Positions 50,030 through 59,098 of a stretch of 64,000 nucleotides of DNA are shown one piece after another. How positions within the stretch are numbered: position 1 is the stretch's first letter; each line of letters opens with the position of its first letter. A model generated the notes under the pieces. The model ran no database searches and was not told where the DNA came from. It saw only the letters and a list, made by a program, of their open reading frames with translations. Origin of the DNA: Sphingopyxis chilensis (GTDB taxonomy: Bacteria; Pseudomonadota; Alphaproteobacteria; Sphingomonadales; Sphingomonadaceae); assembly GCF_035930445.1 (NCBI RefSeq), contig NZ_CP142394.1, forward strand, positions 281,501-345,500, in the 5' to 3' direction. Position numbers and translations under genes: made by a program.

Positions 50030-50779
50030 ATGCGTAACTGGACGATGGCGGTTCTGCCGCTGGCTCTCGCGATGACCGTTACGGCGTGCAGCGCCGAGGT
50101 GACGAGCGACGGCAAGGGCGGCACGCGCACGGTCGATGCGGGACCGGCGACGACGCAGGCCTATGACCTCACGGGCTTCACCGGCGTCAAGGTCGCGGGT
50201 CCCGACGATGTGACGATCCGCCGCGGCGACGCTTTCTCGATCACCGCCAAGGGGCCGAAGGCGGTGATCGACGAGCTGGAAATCGAACTCGACGGCGACA
50301 TGCTGTCGATCGGACGCAAGAATTCGGGTTTCAGCTTCAGCGGCGACGACGATGATGTCGAGATCGCGATCACCATGCCGGCGCTCCGCGCCGTGCGCCT
50401 GACCGGATCGGGCGAGATCGACGCCGATGCGGTTGATGGCGACGCGGCCGAGGCGGTCGTGACCGGATCGGGCGACCTCAAGGTCGGCGCGCTGAACGGC
50501 AAGAGCGCCAAGATCACGATATCGGGATCGGGCGATATCGAGGTCGGTGGCGGAACGATCGGGTCGGGTAATTTCGACGTGACCGGATCGGGCAGCATCG
50601 CGGCGGGCGGGCTCGCCGCGACGACGCTCGACGTGTCGATCACCGGATCGGGCGACGTCGATGCGAAAGCGAGCAGCAGCGCCGACATTTCGATCCTGGG
50701 GTCGGGCGACGCGACGATCGGCGGCGGCGGCAAATGTTCGACGCGCACGATGGGGTCGGGCACCGCGACCTGCAACTGA
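50030..50779 (+). CDS. GIN-domain (DUF2807) lipoprotein with TGSG repeats
   Basis: 249 aa from the ATG at 50030 (AAAGGAG 8 bp upstream). Lipobox VTAC near residue 20, then a right-handed beta-helix-like GIN domain (AYDLTGFTGVKVAGPDDVTI). From about residue 120 a short motif of the type TGSGD(L/I/V)xxx recurs six to eight times (LTGSGEIDADA, VTGSGDLKVGA, ISGSGDIEVGG, ITGSGDVDAKA, ILGSGDATIGG), each probably one coil of the helix. Predicted outer-membrane or periplasmic protein; role unknown. Followed by a second GIN gene. Confidence 0.85.
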   Translation: MRNWTMAVLPLALAMTVTACSAEVTSDGKGGTRTVDAGPATTQAYDLTGFTGVKVAGPDDVTIRRGDAFSITAKGPKAVIDELEIELDGDMLSIGRKNSGFSFSGDDDDVEIAITMPALRAVRLTGSGEIDADAVDGDAAEAVVTGSGDLKVGALNGKSAKITISGSGDIEVGGGTIGSGNFDVTGSGSIAAGGLAATTLDVSITGSGDVDAKASSSADISILGSGDATIGGGGKCSTRTMGSGTATCN

Positions 50780-50822
50780 GGCGCCTATGGTGCTGCCGGC
50801 CCGAAAAGGTTAGGGGAGCACC

Positions 50823-51554
50823 ATGACCAGCGCCCTGCCATATTTCGCAAGGGGCGTCGCTGTCGCGGCGGCCGCCCTGTCGCTCCTGTCGCTCGCCGGC
50901 CCCGTGTCGGCGGCCGAGAAACGCTTCGGCCTGACCAGTTTCGAGGCGATCGAGGTCAGCGCCGACGTCGCGGTCGAGGTGGTGACGCGCGCGCCGGTGA
51001 GCGCGGTGGCGACGGGACCGCAGGACGCCCTCGACCGGCTGAGCCTGGAAAGCCGCGACGGACGGCTGGTGATCAGCCAGCGCCAGTTCGCGGGGGATGA
51101 AAAGCGCGGGGCGCCGCGGGGACCGGTGACGGTGCGGGTGAACGCCGCCAATTTGAACAGCGCGACGCTTGCCGGGGCGGGGTCGCTCCGGATCGACACG
51201 CTGAAGGGGCAGCGTGCCATGGTCGGGCTGCGCGGCCCGGGGCGGCTGGACGTTGGCGCGATCGCGGCCGACCGATTGCAAGTGGCGATGATCGGCAACG
51301 GCACGATGACGCTCGGCGGTGCGGCCAAGACCGCGCAGATGACATTGTCGGGCGCGGGCGTCGTCGATGCCGGCTCGCTGTCGGTCGGCGCGCTGATCAG
51401 CGACAGCGAGGGCGCGGGCGATCATATATTGCGCGCGGTCAAGAGCGCGGCAGTCACGTCGCGCGGGATCGGCAAGGTTGTGGTGCTCGGGCGGCCTGTG
51501 TGCACCGTGCGCAATGTCGGCAGCGGGTCGGTGACCTGCGGGACGGGGAAATAG
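50823..51554 (+). CDS. GIN-domain (DUF2807) secreted protein, paralogue
   Basis: 243 aa with a signal peptide (AAAALSLLSLAGPVSAAE) but no lipobox Cys. The same overall plan as the preceding gene: FGLTSFEAIEVSADVAVEVV, then coils ATLAGAGSLRIDTL, GLRGPGRLDVGAI, AMIGNGTMTLGG and TLSGAGVVDAGS. The TGSG repeats are more diverged here. Both proteins end in a Cys-containing GSGxxTC motif. 43 bp after its neighbour, so probably co-transcribed. Function unknown. Confidence 0.82.
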   Translation: MTSALPYFARGVAVAAAALSLLSLAGPVSAAEKRFGLTSFEAIEVSADVAVEVVTRAPVSAVATGPQDALDRLSLESRDGRLVISQRQFAGDEKRGAPRGPVTVRVNAANLNSATLAGAGSLRIDTLKGQRAMVGLRGPGRLDVGAIAADRLQVAMIGNGTMTLGGAAKTAQMTLSGAGVVDAGSLSVGALISDSEGAGDHILRAVKSAAVTSRGIGKVVVLGRPVCTVRNVGSGSVTCGTGK

Positions 51555-51605
51555 TTGTTAGGCGAACGGCGGCTGGCGACCGATTGCTGCCGATAGAGAT
51601 GTGTG

Positions 51606-51682
51606 CCCCGGCGAAAGCCGGGGTCCAGAATTCCCGCGCTAGCATTGCGCTTTTCCGCTCTGGGCCCCGGCTTTCGCCGGGG
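51606..51682. repeat. CCCCGGCGAAAGCCGGGG palindromic repeat
   Basis: Left arm CCCCGGCGAAAGCCGGGG and right arm CCCCGGCTTTCGCCGGGG, with an inner CCAGA/TCTGG pair. It lies between the GIN gene and the convergent SDR gene. Same family as 21326-21404. Confidence 0.88.
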
Positions 51683-51723
51683 TGCACAAGGGTCCGCTTT
51701 CCACCCCAAAGCCGACTTTGGGC

Positions 51724-52527
51724 TCAATGCGCCGCCGCGCCCAGGCCGTCGATCTTTTTCGACTGGCGCGCGATCAGCCCGGGGAACCAGCGCGCGAGGC
51801 GCGACAGTCGCCGCGCCATCTTGCCGACGGGCATATGCACGCGGTCGCCATGCACCGCATCCCACGCCGCCTTTGCGACGTCCTCGACCGGCGAAATCTC
51901 GAATCCGCTGGCGGACAGGCGGCTGCGCGCGGGTTCGTTGCTGTCAGCGCTGACCTGATCGAGCAAGGGTGTGTCGATGAAGCCGGGCATCAGCGAGCGC
52001 ACCTTGATACCGTGTTTGGCGAATTCGATCTCGAGCGCCTCGGTCAATCCGCGCACCGCGAATTTGGTCGCCGAATAGACCGCGAGCCCCGCGACGCCGT
52101 AAAAGCCCGACGCCGAGCCGGTGTTGAGGATCGCCGATCCCGGCGTCGCCTTGAGCAGCGGCAGCGCCATATAGATGCCGTTGACGACTCCGCCGAAGTT
52201 GATTGCGATCAGCCGGTCGGCCTCCTCGGGCGCCATGTCCATATATTGCCCGCCCGACCCGATGCCGGCGTTGTTGAAGAGGACGTCGAGGCGGCCGCCG
52301 CTCACGCTGGCGAAATCGTCCAGCGCGACCCTCCACTGGTCGCGGTCGCGCACGTCCATGACGTGGCGCGACGACGCGCCCTCGGGAAGCAGCGCGGCGG
52401 TTTCATCGATCCCGGCGCGGTTGACGTCGGCGATGCCGACGAACCAGCCCTGCCCCGCGAAATGGCGCGCGACCGCCCGGCCGATGCCCGATCCGCCCCC
52501 GGTGATGAAAATCGCCTTCCGTGCCAT
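51724..52527 (-). CDS. SDR family oxidoreductase
   Basis: 267 aa from the ATG at 52527 (AAGGAGG upstream). FITGGGSGIGRAVARHFA is the cofactor loop, NNAGIGSGG the structural motif, NTGSASGFYG the catalytic Ser and VYSATKFAVRGLTEAL the YxxxK. The C-terminal basic helix (MARRLSRLARWFPGLIARQSKK) is typical of SDRs annotated as general short-chain dehydrogenases. Cofactor and substrate are not predictable. Confidence 0.9.
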   Translation of the reverse strand: MARKAIFITGGGSGIGRAVARHFAGQGWFVGIADVNRAGIDETAALLPEGASSRHVMDVRDRDQWRVALDDFASVSGGRLDVLFNNAGIGSGGQYMDMAPEEADRLIAINFGGVVNGIYMALPLLKATPGSAILNTGSASGFYGVAGLAVYSATKFAVRGLTEALEIEFAKHGIKVRSLMPGFIDTPLLDQVSADSNEPARSRLSASGFEISPVEDVAKAAWDAVHGDRVHMPVGKMARRLSRLARWFPGLIARQSKKIDGLGAAAH

Positions 52528-52637
52528 CCGGCCCCTCCTTACATTGATGTCAATGAGACATGATGCGAAGTCGATGTCAGGGTCAAGCGGCAATCGCGGC
52601 TTGGCAATATCCGGCGCCGATGGCTAAGAGGGCGGGG

Positions 52638-53177
52638 ATGACCCGCGGCCTTCGTTCTATCATCCTGTCGCTGCTGATGCTGTGCGCGGGCCTCGCCGCC
52701 CCCGCGCGCGCCGAAGTGGTCGTGAGCTTTTACAGCCATGATTTCGGCGACCGATTTCCGCACGCCTTCATCGTGATGAAGGGCAGGCTCGACACGACGG
52801 GCGAGGCGGTCGATGCCAATTACGGCTTCACCGCGGTTTCGGTCAGCCCCGCGATCCTGTTCGGGTCGGTGAAGGGCAAGGTCGAATCGTCGAAGCCCGA
52901 CTATATCGAAAAGAGCGACCGCCAGTTCGACGTGACGGTCGACGATGCGACCTATGGGCGGGTCTTGGCGAAGGTCGCCGAATGGCGCGACCGCGAGCAG
53001 CCGAGTTACAGCCTGAACAAGCGCAACTGCGTCCATTTCGTGATGGAGCTGGCCGAGGTCGTCGGCTTGCAGGTCAATCGCAAAAGCAAATTGTTCAAGA
53101 AGCCCAAGAGCTTTCTGATCGAAGTGAAGGGGTTGAATCCCGGTCTGACGGAGCCCGCCAAAGCCCCCGCCCCCTAG
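52638..53177 (+). CDS. secreted protein with a permuted papain-like His/Cys pair
   Basis: 179 aa from the ATG at 52638 (GAGGGCGGGG upstream), signal peptide SLLMLCAGLAAPARA. Two elements stand out: His42 in DRFPHAFIVMKG and Asn130-Cys131 in LNKRNCVHFVMELAEVVGL. A His followed later by an NC(x)HF motif is the order seen in circularly permuted papain-fold (LRAT/PPPDE-like) proteins, so it could be a periplasmic thiol hydrolase. This is inferred from motif order, not from a recognised family. Confidence 0.7.
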   Translation: MTRGLRSIILSLLMLCAGLAAPARAEVVVSFYSHDFGDRFPHAFIVMKGRLDTTGEAVDANYGFTAVSVSPAILFGSVKGKVESSKPDYIEKSDRQFDVTVDDATYGRVLAKVAEWRDREQPSYSLNKRNCVHFVMELAEVVGLQVNRKSKLFKKPKSFLIEVKGLNPGLTEPAKAPAP

Positions 53178-53255
53178 ACGCCGCGCGGCTTTCACCCTAT
53201 GTTCAGGGGACGGGGCGCAATATTCCACGCTCCCGAACGTATAGAGGGGCGATTC

Positions 53256-53522
53256 TTGCGGTTGTTGTTGACCCTTTTGGCATTGCTGACCGGCCTAGCG
53301 ACCGCCGACCGGGCAGTTGCCGCGCCTGCCGTTCCGGCGGCGATGGGGGCGCTGGTCCTGCTGGCCGAAACGACGGGCAAGACCGAAGCGAACGATACCG
53401 AGCGCCGCCCCACCACCAACACCGCGCCGCGGCGCACGTCGACCGGCAGCGGCAAGCCGCGCAAGGCGGCTCCGCCGTATCTGCCCGGTCTGCTGACCGG
53501 TAGCGACCGCGCACTAGAATAG
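53256..53522 (+). CDS. small secreted protein of unknown function
   Basis: 88 aa if started at the TTG at 53256, which follows AGAGGGG and opens directly with a signal peptide (LLLTLLALLTGLATADRAVA). An ATG at 53199 in frame has no ribosome site and would put 19 residues before it. The mature part is short, rich in Thr, Pro and Arg (TERRPTTNTAPRRTSTGSGK), and looks disordered. It precedes secA by 109 bp on the same strand. No family recognised. Confidence 0.5.
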   Translation: MRLLLTLLALLTGLATADRAVAAPAVPAAMGALVLLAETTGKTEANDTERRPTTNTAPRRTSTGSGKPRKAAPPYLPGLLTGSDRALE

Positions 53523-53631
53523 CGCCGGGTCGTTCGCGCCTGTTCAGGGCGCCGCCTCGCGATGAGGCCCGTTTCATCTGTCTTGCGGCTGAAAAACGCC
53601 GCCATTTCATTCTAAATCCAAGGGAAATTCC

Positions 53632-56367
53632 ATGTTTTCTGGCCTCGCCAAGAGCCTGTTCGGCTCGTCCAACGACCGTTACGTCAACTCGATCCGCAAG
53701 ATCGTCGACAAGATCAATGCCTTCGAACCCGCGATGCAGGCGCTCGATGACGCTGGGCTGCAGGCGCAGACGCAGACATTCCGCGACCGGCTGGGCGCCG
53801 GCGAGACGCTCGACGACATCCTGCCCGAAGCTTTCGCCACGGTGCGCGAGGCGGCGGTCCGCACGCTCGGCATGCGCCATTTCGACGTCCAGATGATCGG
53901 CGGCGTTGTGCTCCACCGCGGCGAAATCGCCGAAATGGCGACGGGCGAGGGCAAGACGCTGATGGCGACGCTGCCCTGTTATCTGAACGCGCTCGAGGGC
54001 AAGGGCGTCCATGTCGTGACCGTCAACGACTATCTCGCCCGCCGCGACGCCGAGTGGATGGGCACCGTCTATGGCTTCCTTGGCCTGACCACGGGGATCA
54101 TCGTCCCCAACCTCAACGAGATGCAGCGCCGCGACGCCTATAACAGCGACATCACCTATGCGACGAACAACGAGCTGGGGTTCGATTATCTGCGCGACAA
54201 TATGAAGTTCGACCGCCAGCAGATGGTCCACCGCGAATTCAACTTCGGCATCGTCGACGAGGTCGATTCGATCCTGATCGACGAAGCGCGCACCCCGCTG
54301 ATCATCTCGGGCCCGACCGACGACAAGTCGGAGCTTTATATCCGCGTCAACGAGGTGGTGCTCCAGCTCGGCGAGGAGGATTATGAGAAGGACGAGAAGT
54401 CGAAGTCGATCAACCTGACCGAAGACGGCACCGAACATGTCGAACGGCTGCTCGAAGCCGCGGGCCTGCTTCAGGGCAACAACCTCTATGACATCGAGAA
54501 CACACAGGTCGTCCATCACGTCAACCAGGCGCTGAAGGCGATCCAGATGTTCCGGATCGACACCGACTATATCGTCAAGGACGGCAAGGTCGTGATCATC
54601 GACGAATTCACCGGCCGCATGATGGACGGCCGCCGCTGGTCCGACGGGCTGCACCAGGCGGTCGAGGCGAAGGAGGGCGTGCAGATCGAGCCCGAAAATC
54701 AAACCCTGGCTTCGATCACCTTCCAGAATTATTTCCGCATGTATCCCAAGCTTTCGGGGATGACCGGCACCGCCGCGACCGAGGCCGCCGAATTCTTCGA
54801 CATCTACAAGATGAATGTCGTCAACATCCCGACCAACCGCCCGATCGCGCGCATCGACGACGAGGATGAATTCTACAAGAATATCAACGACAAGTTCGGC
54901 GCGATCGCCAAGACGATCCGCGAAGCGAACGAGCGCGGCCAGCCGGTGCTCGTCGGCACGGTGTCGATCGAGAAGTCCGAGCTGCTCTCCTCCTATCTTG
55001 AAAAGGAAGGGGTGCCGCACAGCGTCCTCAACGCGCGCTTCCACGAGAGCGAAGCGCATATCGTCGCGCAGGCGGGCCGCACGGGTGCCGTGACGATCGC
55101 GACGAACATGGCGGGCCGCGGCACCGACATCAAACTCGGCGGCAACGAAGAATTCCGTATCGACGACGAGCTCAAGGATCTGCCCGAAGGCCCCGAGCGC
55201 GACGCCGGCATCGCGCGGATCAAGGCCGAGGTCGAGGCCGAGCGCGAAGCGGTGAAGGCCGCAGGCGGGCTGTTCGTGCTCGCGACCGAGCGCCACGAGA
55301 GCCGCCGCATCGACAACCAGCTGCGCGGCCGTTCGGGGCGACAGGGCGACCCCGGCCTGTCGAAATTCTACCTCTGTCTCGACGATGATCTCCTGCGTAT
55401 CTTCGGCCCCGACACGCTCTTCTCCAAGATGATGAACAAGAATCTGGAGGACGGCGAAGCGATCGGGTCGAAGTGGCTGTCGAAGGCGATCGAGACCGCG
55501 CAGAAGAAGGTCGAGGCGCGCAACTACGACATCCGCAAACAGGTCGTCGAGTACGACAATGTCATGAACGACCAGCGCAAGGTCATCTATGAACAGCGCG
55601 GCGAGATCATCGACAGCGAGACCGTCGACGAGGTGATGGCCGCGATGCGTGCCGAGACGGTCAACTCGATCGTCGCCGATGCGTGCCCTCCGGGCAGCTA
55701 TCCCGAACAATGGGACGTCGAGACGATGAAGGAGCGGGTCGCGAACATCCTCGACCTGGCGCCGCCGATCGACGAGTGGATGCAGGAAGACGCGGTCGAC
55801 GCCGAAATCTTCGAGGAGCGCATCCAGCAGGCGGCCGACGCGATCGCCGCGGAGAAGGCCGGACTCGTCGACGCCGAAACGTGGAAGGGGATCGAGAAGT
55901 CGATCCTGCTCCAGACGCTCGACCATCATTGGAAGGAGCATCTCTCGACGCTCGACGCGCTGCGTCAGGTCGTCTTCCTCCGCGCCTATGCGCAAAAGCA
56001 GCCGATCAACGAATATAAGCAGGAAGCCTTTGCGCTGTTCGAGCGCATGCTGTCGAATATCCGCGAGGATGTGACGCGCACCGTCGCGCGCATCGACCTG
56101 CGCTTCGAAGAGCCCGAGCCGATGCCGCTCCCCGACCTGCCCGACTTCCTGACCACGCACATCGACCCCTTCACGGGCGAGGATAACAGCGCCGACGTCG
56201 ATGCGGGCTCGCTGGGCGTGATCGCGAACACGCTGCCGCCGATGCAGGTGCCGAAGCCCGATCTGCCCGAGGGCGAAAATCCCTATGCCGCGCTCGAGAT
56301 CAGCCGCAACGCGCCGTGCCCCTGCGGTTCGGGCCGCAAGTACAAGCATTGCCACGGGGCGATCTGA
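53632..56367 (+). CDS. secA: preprotein translocase ATPase SecA
   Basis: 911 aa, full length. ATP motor that drives proteins through SecYEG. DEAD-like NBD1 with [20 protein letters not shown] (Walker A) and [19 protein letters not shown]; the preprotein cross-linking domain follows; NBD2 has [15 protein letters not shown] and [13 protein letters not shown]. The helical scaffold is followed by a C-terminal zinc motif [14 protein letters not shown] that binds SecB and lipid. AAGGGA ribosome site 8 bp upstream of the ATG. Confidence 0.98.
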   Translation: MFSGLAKSLFGSSNDRYVNSIRKIVDKINAFEPAMQALDDAGLQAQTQTFRDRLGAGETLDDILPEAFATVREAAVRTLGMRHFDVQMIGGVVLHRGEIAEMATGEGKTLMATLPCYLNALEGKGVHVVTVNDYLARRDAEWMGTVYGFLGLTTGIIVPNLNEMQRRDAYNSDITYATNNELGFDYLRDNMKFDRQQMVHREFNFGIVDEVDSILIDEARTPLIISGPTDDKSELYIRVNEVVLQLGEEDYEKDEKSKSINLTEDGTEHVERLLEAAGLLQGNNLYDIENTQVVHHVNQALKAIQMFRIDTDYIVKDGKVVIIDEFTGRMMDGRRWSDGLHQAVEAKEGVQIEPENQTLASITFQNYFRMYPKLSGMTGTAATEAAEFFDIYKMNVVNIPTNRPIARIDDEDEFYKNINDKFGAIAKTIREANERGQPVLVGTVSIEKSELLSSYLEKEGVPHSVLNARFHESEAHIVAQAGRTGAVTIATNMAGRGTDIKLGGNEEFRIDDELKDLPEGPERDAGIARIKAEVEAEREAVKAAGGLFVLATERHESRRIDNQLRGRSGRQGDPGLSKFYLCLDDDLLRIFGPDTLFSKMMNKNLEDGEAIGSKWLSKAIETAQKKVEARNYDIRKQVVEYDNVMNDQRKVIYEQRGEIIDSETVDEVMAAMRAETVNSIVADACPPGSYPEQWDVETMKERVANILDLAPPIDEWMQEDAVDAEIFEERIQQAADAIAAEKAGLVDAETWKGIEKSILLQTLDHHWKEHLSTLDALRQVVFLRAYAQKQPINEYKQEAFALFERMLSNIREDVTRTVARIDLRFEEPEPMPLPDLPDFLTTHIDPFTGEDNSADVDAGSLGVIANTLPPMQVPKPDLPEGENPYAALEISRNAPCPCGSGRKYKHCHGAI

Positions 56368-56377
56368 CCCTATCTCC

Positions 56378-56401
56378 GCCGCGCGCTTTCGGGCGCGCGG
56401 C
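56378..56401 (+). terminator. GC-rich hairpin after secA
   Basis: Perfect 9-bp stem GCCGCGCGC / GCGCGCGGC with a 6-nt loop, 10 bp after the secA stop. No T run, so termination is uncertain. The rest of the gap to 56575 shows only a TTGAT...ATCAA inverted pair near 56407. Confidence 0.5.
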
Positions 56402-56575
56402 AAGCCCTTGATGTTACCGTATCAATCCGAGCCACGAGGCCGCTTGCCAAGGTGCGCGGGCGCGATTAGCATCGCCTTCACAAGCTTGGCGGCCGCGTAG
56501 CCAGACAAGCGACGCAGCAGGCAGGAACGACGGCGCCGCGCACGCCCACGAGGGCGCGCGCGGTCGGACGGTGGC

Positions 56576-58015
56576 ATGTTGCTTGGAAAGGGCGGGCGCA
56601 TTTCCTTTTTCGACGAGATGACGGGACAGGGGGGCGACGTCCGGTCGCCCTATCGCGAATATTCCGACTGGTTCAGCCGCGAGGATGCGGCGCGCATCCA
56701 GCGCAAGGCGCAGCAGGCCGAGGCCTTTTTCCGCACCACCGGCATCACCTTCAATGTCTATGGCGAGGATGAGGCCGACGAGCGGCTGATCCCCTTCGAT
56801 GTCGTCCCGCGTATTATCGCGGCGAACGAATGGCGCCGCCTGTCGCGCGGAATCGAACAGCGGGTGCGGGCGTTGAACGCCTTCCTCCACGATATTTATC
56901 ACCGGCAGGAAATCCTGCGCGCGGGCCGCGTCCCGGTCGATCTGATCTCGCGCAACGAGGCGTTCCTGCCGATGATGATGGGCATGGACCCGCCGGGCGG
57001 CGTCTATACGCATATCAGCGGCATCGACATCGTGCGCACCGGCGCCGACGAATATTATGTGCTCGAGGATAATGCGCGCACCCCGTCGGGGGTGTCGTAC
57101 ATGCTCGAAAATCGCGAGACGATGCTTCAGATGTTTCCCGAGCTGTTCGCGAAGATTTCGGTGCGCGAGGTCAGCGATTATCCGCTCAAGCTGTTGAAGT
57201 CGCTCGCCGCCTGCGCGCCGCCCGCGTGCAACGGGACGCCGACGGTCGCGGTGTTGACGCCGGGCATTCATAACAGCGCCTATTTCGAGCACAGCTTCCT
57301 CGCCGACCAGATGGGCGCCGAACTGGTCGAAGGGCATGATTTGCGCGTCGTCGACGGCCGCGTCGCGATGCGCACGACGCAGGGCTATACGCCGATCGAC
57401 GTCCTCTATCGCCGCGTCGACGATGATTTCCTCGACCCGCTCAATTTCCGCCCGGACTCGATGCTCGGCGTGCCGGGGATCTGGGACGTCTATCGCGCCG
57501 GCGGGATCACGATCGCCAACGCGCCCGGGACGGGGATCGCCGACGACAAGGCGCTCTACAGCTATATGCCCGACATCATCGAATTCTATACCGGCGAAAA
57601 GGCGCTGCTGCCCAATGTGCCGACCTGGCGCTGCTCCGAGCCCGAACATCTCAGGGAAGTGCTCGACCGGCTGCCCGAGCTGGTGGTCAAGGAGGTCCAC
57701 GGGTCGGGCGGATACGGCATGCTCGTCGGCCCGGCGGCGAGCAAGAAGGAGATTGCCGCCTTCCGCGCCAAGCTGGAAGCGAACCCGCGCAATTATATCG
57801 CGCAGCCGACCCTGTCGCTGTCGACCGTGCCGATCTTCACCAAGGCGGGGCTTGCGCCGCGCCACGTCGACCTTCGCCCCTTCGTGCTGATGTCGCCGCA
57901 GGGGATCAGGATCACGCCGGGCGGCCTGACGCGGGTTGCGATGAGCAAGGGATCGCTGGTGGTCAATTCGAGCCAGGGCGGCGGGACCAAGGATACATGG
58001 GTGCTGGAGGATTGA
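56576..58015 (+). CDS. circularly permuted type 2 ATP-grasp protein
   Basis: 479 aa. Starts like its family: ISFFDEMTGQGGDVRSPYREYSDWF. The ATP-grasp core is seen in GGVYTHISGIDIVRTGADEYYVLEDNARTPSGVSYMLENRE, YRRVDDDFLDPLNF and VVKEVHGSGGYGMLVGPAASKKE, ending RPFVLMSPQGIRITPGGLTRVA. ATP-grasp enzymes join an acyl phosphate to an amine; members of this family are predicted to make or tag peptides. Placed before the alpha-E, transglutaminase and Anbu genes, its usual company. Confidence 0.9.
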   Translation: MLLGKGGRISFFDEMTGQGGDVRSPYREYSDWFSREDAARIQRKAQQAEAFFRTTGITFNVYGEDEADERLIPFDVVPRIIAANEWRRLSRGIEQRVRALNAFLHDIYHRQEILRAGRVPVDLISRNEAFLPMMMGMDPPGGVYTHISGIDIVRTGADEYYVLEDNARTPSGVSYMLENRETMLQMFPELFAKISVREVSDYPLKLLKSLAACAPPACNGTPTVAVLTPGIHNSAYFEHSFLADQMGAELVEGHDLRVVDGRVAMRTTQGYTPIDVLYRRVDDDFLDPLNFRPDSMLGVPGIWDVYRAGGITIANAPGTGIADDKALYSYMPDIIEFYTGEKALLPNVPTWRCSEPEHLREVLDRLPELVVKEVHGSGGYGMLVGPAASKKEIAAFRAKLEANPRNYIAQPTLSLSTVPIFTKAGLAPRHVDLRPFVLMSPQGIRITPGGLTRVAMSKGSLVVNSSQGGGTKDTWVLED

Positions 58016-58038
58016 TGGTGCGTATCGTCCCCTTTCCC

Positions 58039-58120
58039 CGTCATTGCGAGCGAAGCGAAGCAATCCAGAGCGGTTTACGCAACTCTGGATTGCCGCGTCG
58101 CTTCGCTCCTCGCAATGACG
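58039..58120. repeat. CGTCATTGCGAGCG repeat inside the Anbu cluster
   Basis: Arms CGTCATTGCG / CGCAATGACG and GCAATCCAGAG / CTCTGGATTGC in the 139-bp gap between the ATP-grasp and alpha-E genes. Confidence 0.9.
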
Positions 58121-58154
58121 AAATGGATGGGGCCTCAGCGGAGGGGGCTGCCCC

Positions 58155-59096
58155 ATGCTAGGGAAAACCGCTGGTGCTCTTTACTGGATGGCGCGCTATC
58201 TGGAGCGCAGCGAAAACAACGCGCGGTTGATTGACGCAGGTTTTCGCATCGCACTGACCCGATCGAGCACCGCGGCGGCCGAGTGGCGATCGGTGCTCGT
58301 GACTGCGGGGCAGGATTATGCCTTTCGGCAGACGCAGCAGGATTATCATTCGCAGCGCGTCGTCGATTTCATGCTGCGCGATCCTGCCAATCCGTCGAGC
58401 ATCATGTCGGTTGTCAAGCAGGCGCGCGACAACGCCCGCACCGCTCGTACCTATCTGACCCGCGAGGCATGGGAAGCGATCAATACGAGCTGGATGACGC
58501 TCGGCGCGCTGCTGAAACGGCAGGTGCGCGAGGATGATTTGCCCGACGTGCTTGCGGCGATCCGCCAGCAGAGCGGATTGGTGCGCGGCGCTTTTGCGGG
58601 GACGATGCTGCGCAATGACGGCTATAATTTCTCGCGCCTCGGCACCTTCCTCGAGCGCGCCGACAACACCGCGCGCATCCTCGACGTCAAATATTACCTG
58701 CTCCTGCCTTCGGTCGCGCATATCGGCACGTCGATCGACAATGTGCAGTGGGAGACGATCCTGCGCTCGGTGTCGGCGCACCGCGCCTATCACTGGCTCT
58801 ACGGAACCGAGATCAGCGCGCTGAAGATCGCCGAATTCCTGATCCTCTATAAACAGATGCCGCGCAGCTTGGCTTTCTGCTGCGACAAGATGAACGACAA
58901 TCTCGCGTGGCTTCAGCACGCTTATGGCGAGGAGACCGATGCAGTGCGCATGGGGGCGTCGATCTGCCGCGACCGGCTGACGCGTCCGATCGCGTCGATC
59001 TTCGACGGCGGGCTGCACGAGTTCATCACCGAGTTCCTCCGCGCCAATGCCGCACTCGCGCGGCAGATCGAGCGCGATTACCGGTTCGTGGAGTAA
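58155..59096 (+). CDS. alpha-E domain protein
   Basis: 313 aa, almost entirely helical. Begins MLGKTAGALYWMARYLERSENNARL, the family hallmark, and has FSRLGTFLERADNTARILDVKYYLLLP in the middle. The alpha-E domain is always found next to circularly permuted ATP-grasp genes and is thought to cooperate in the same ligation or peptide pathway; no catalytic role is established. Ends 3 bp before the transglutaminase ATG, so the two are translated together. Confidence 0.92.
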   Translation: MLGKTAGALYWMARYLERSENNARLIDAGFRIALTRSSTAAAEWRSVLVTAGQDYAFRQTQQDYHSQRVVDFMLRDPANPSSIMSVVKQARDNARTARTYLTREAWEAINTSWMTLGALLKRQVREDDLPDVLAAIRQQSGLVRGAFAGTMLRNDGYNFSRLGTFLERADNTARILDVKYYLLLPSVAHIGTSIDNVQWETILRSVSAHRAYHWLYGTEISALKIAEFLILYKQMPRSLAFCCDKMNDNLAWLQHAYGEETDAVRMGASICRDRLTRPIASIFDGGLHEFITEFLRANAALARQIERDYRFVE

Positions 59097-59098
59097 GC

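Noticed and set aside
53199-53255. ATG at 53199 as start of the small secreted protein
   Set aside because: No ribosome site, and it places 19 polar residues before a normal signal peptide. The TTG at 53256 follows AGAGGGG and is preferred, though not proven.
53203-56403. 1,066-codon minus-strand frame opposite secA
   Set aside because: Exact mirror of secA codon structure, low-complexity Arg/Asp/Val composition, no ribosome site. A shadow of secA.
56525-56560. GGAAC near 56526 as an EcfG promoter for the Anbu cluster
   Set aside because: No CGTT-like box at 16-17 bp spacing; the match is limited to GGAAC.
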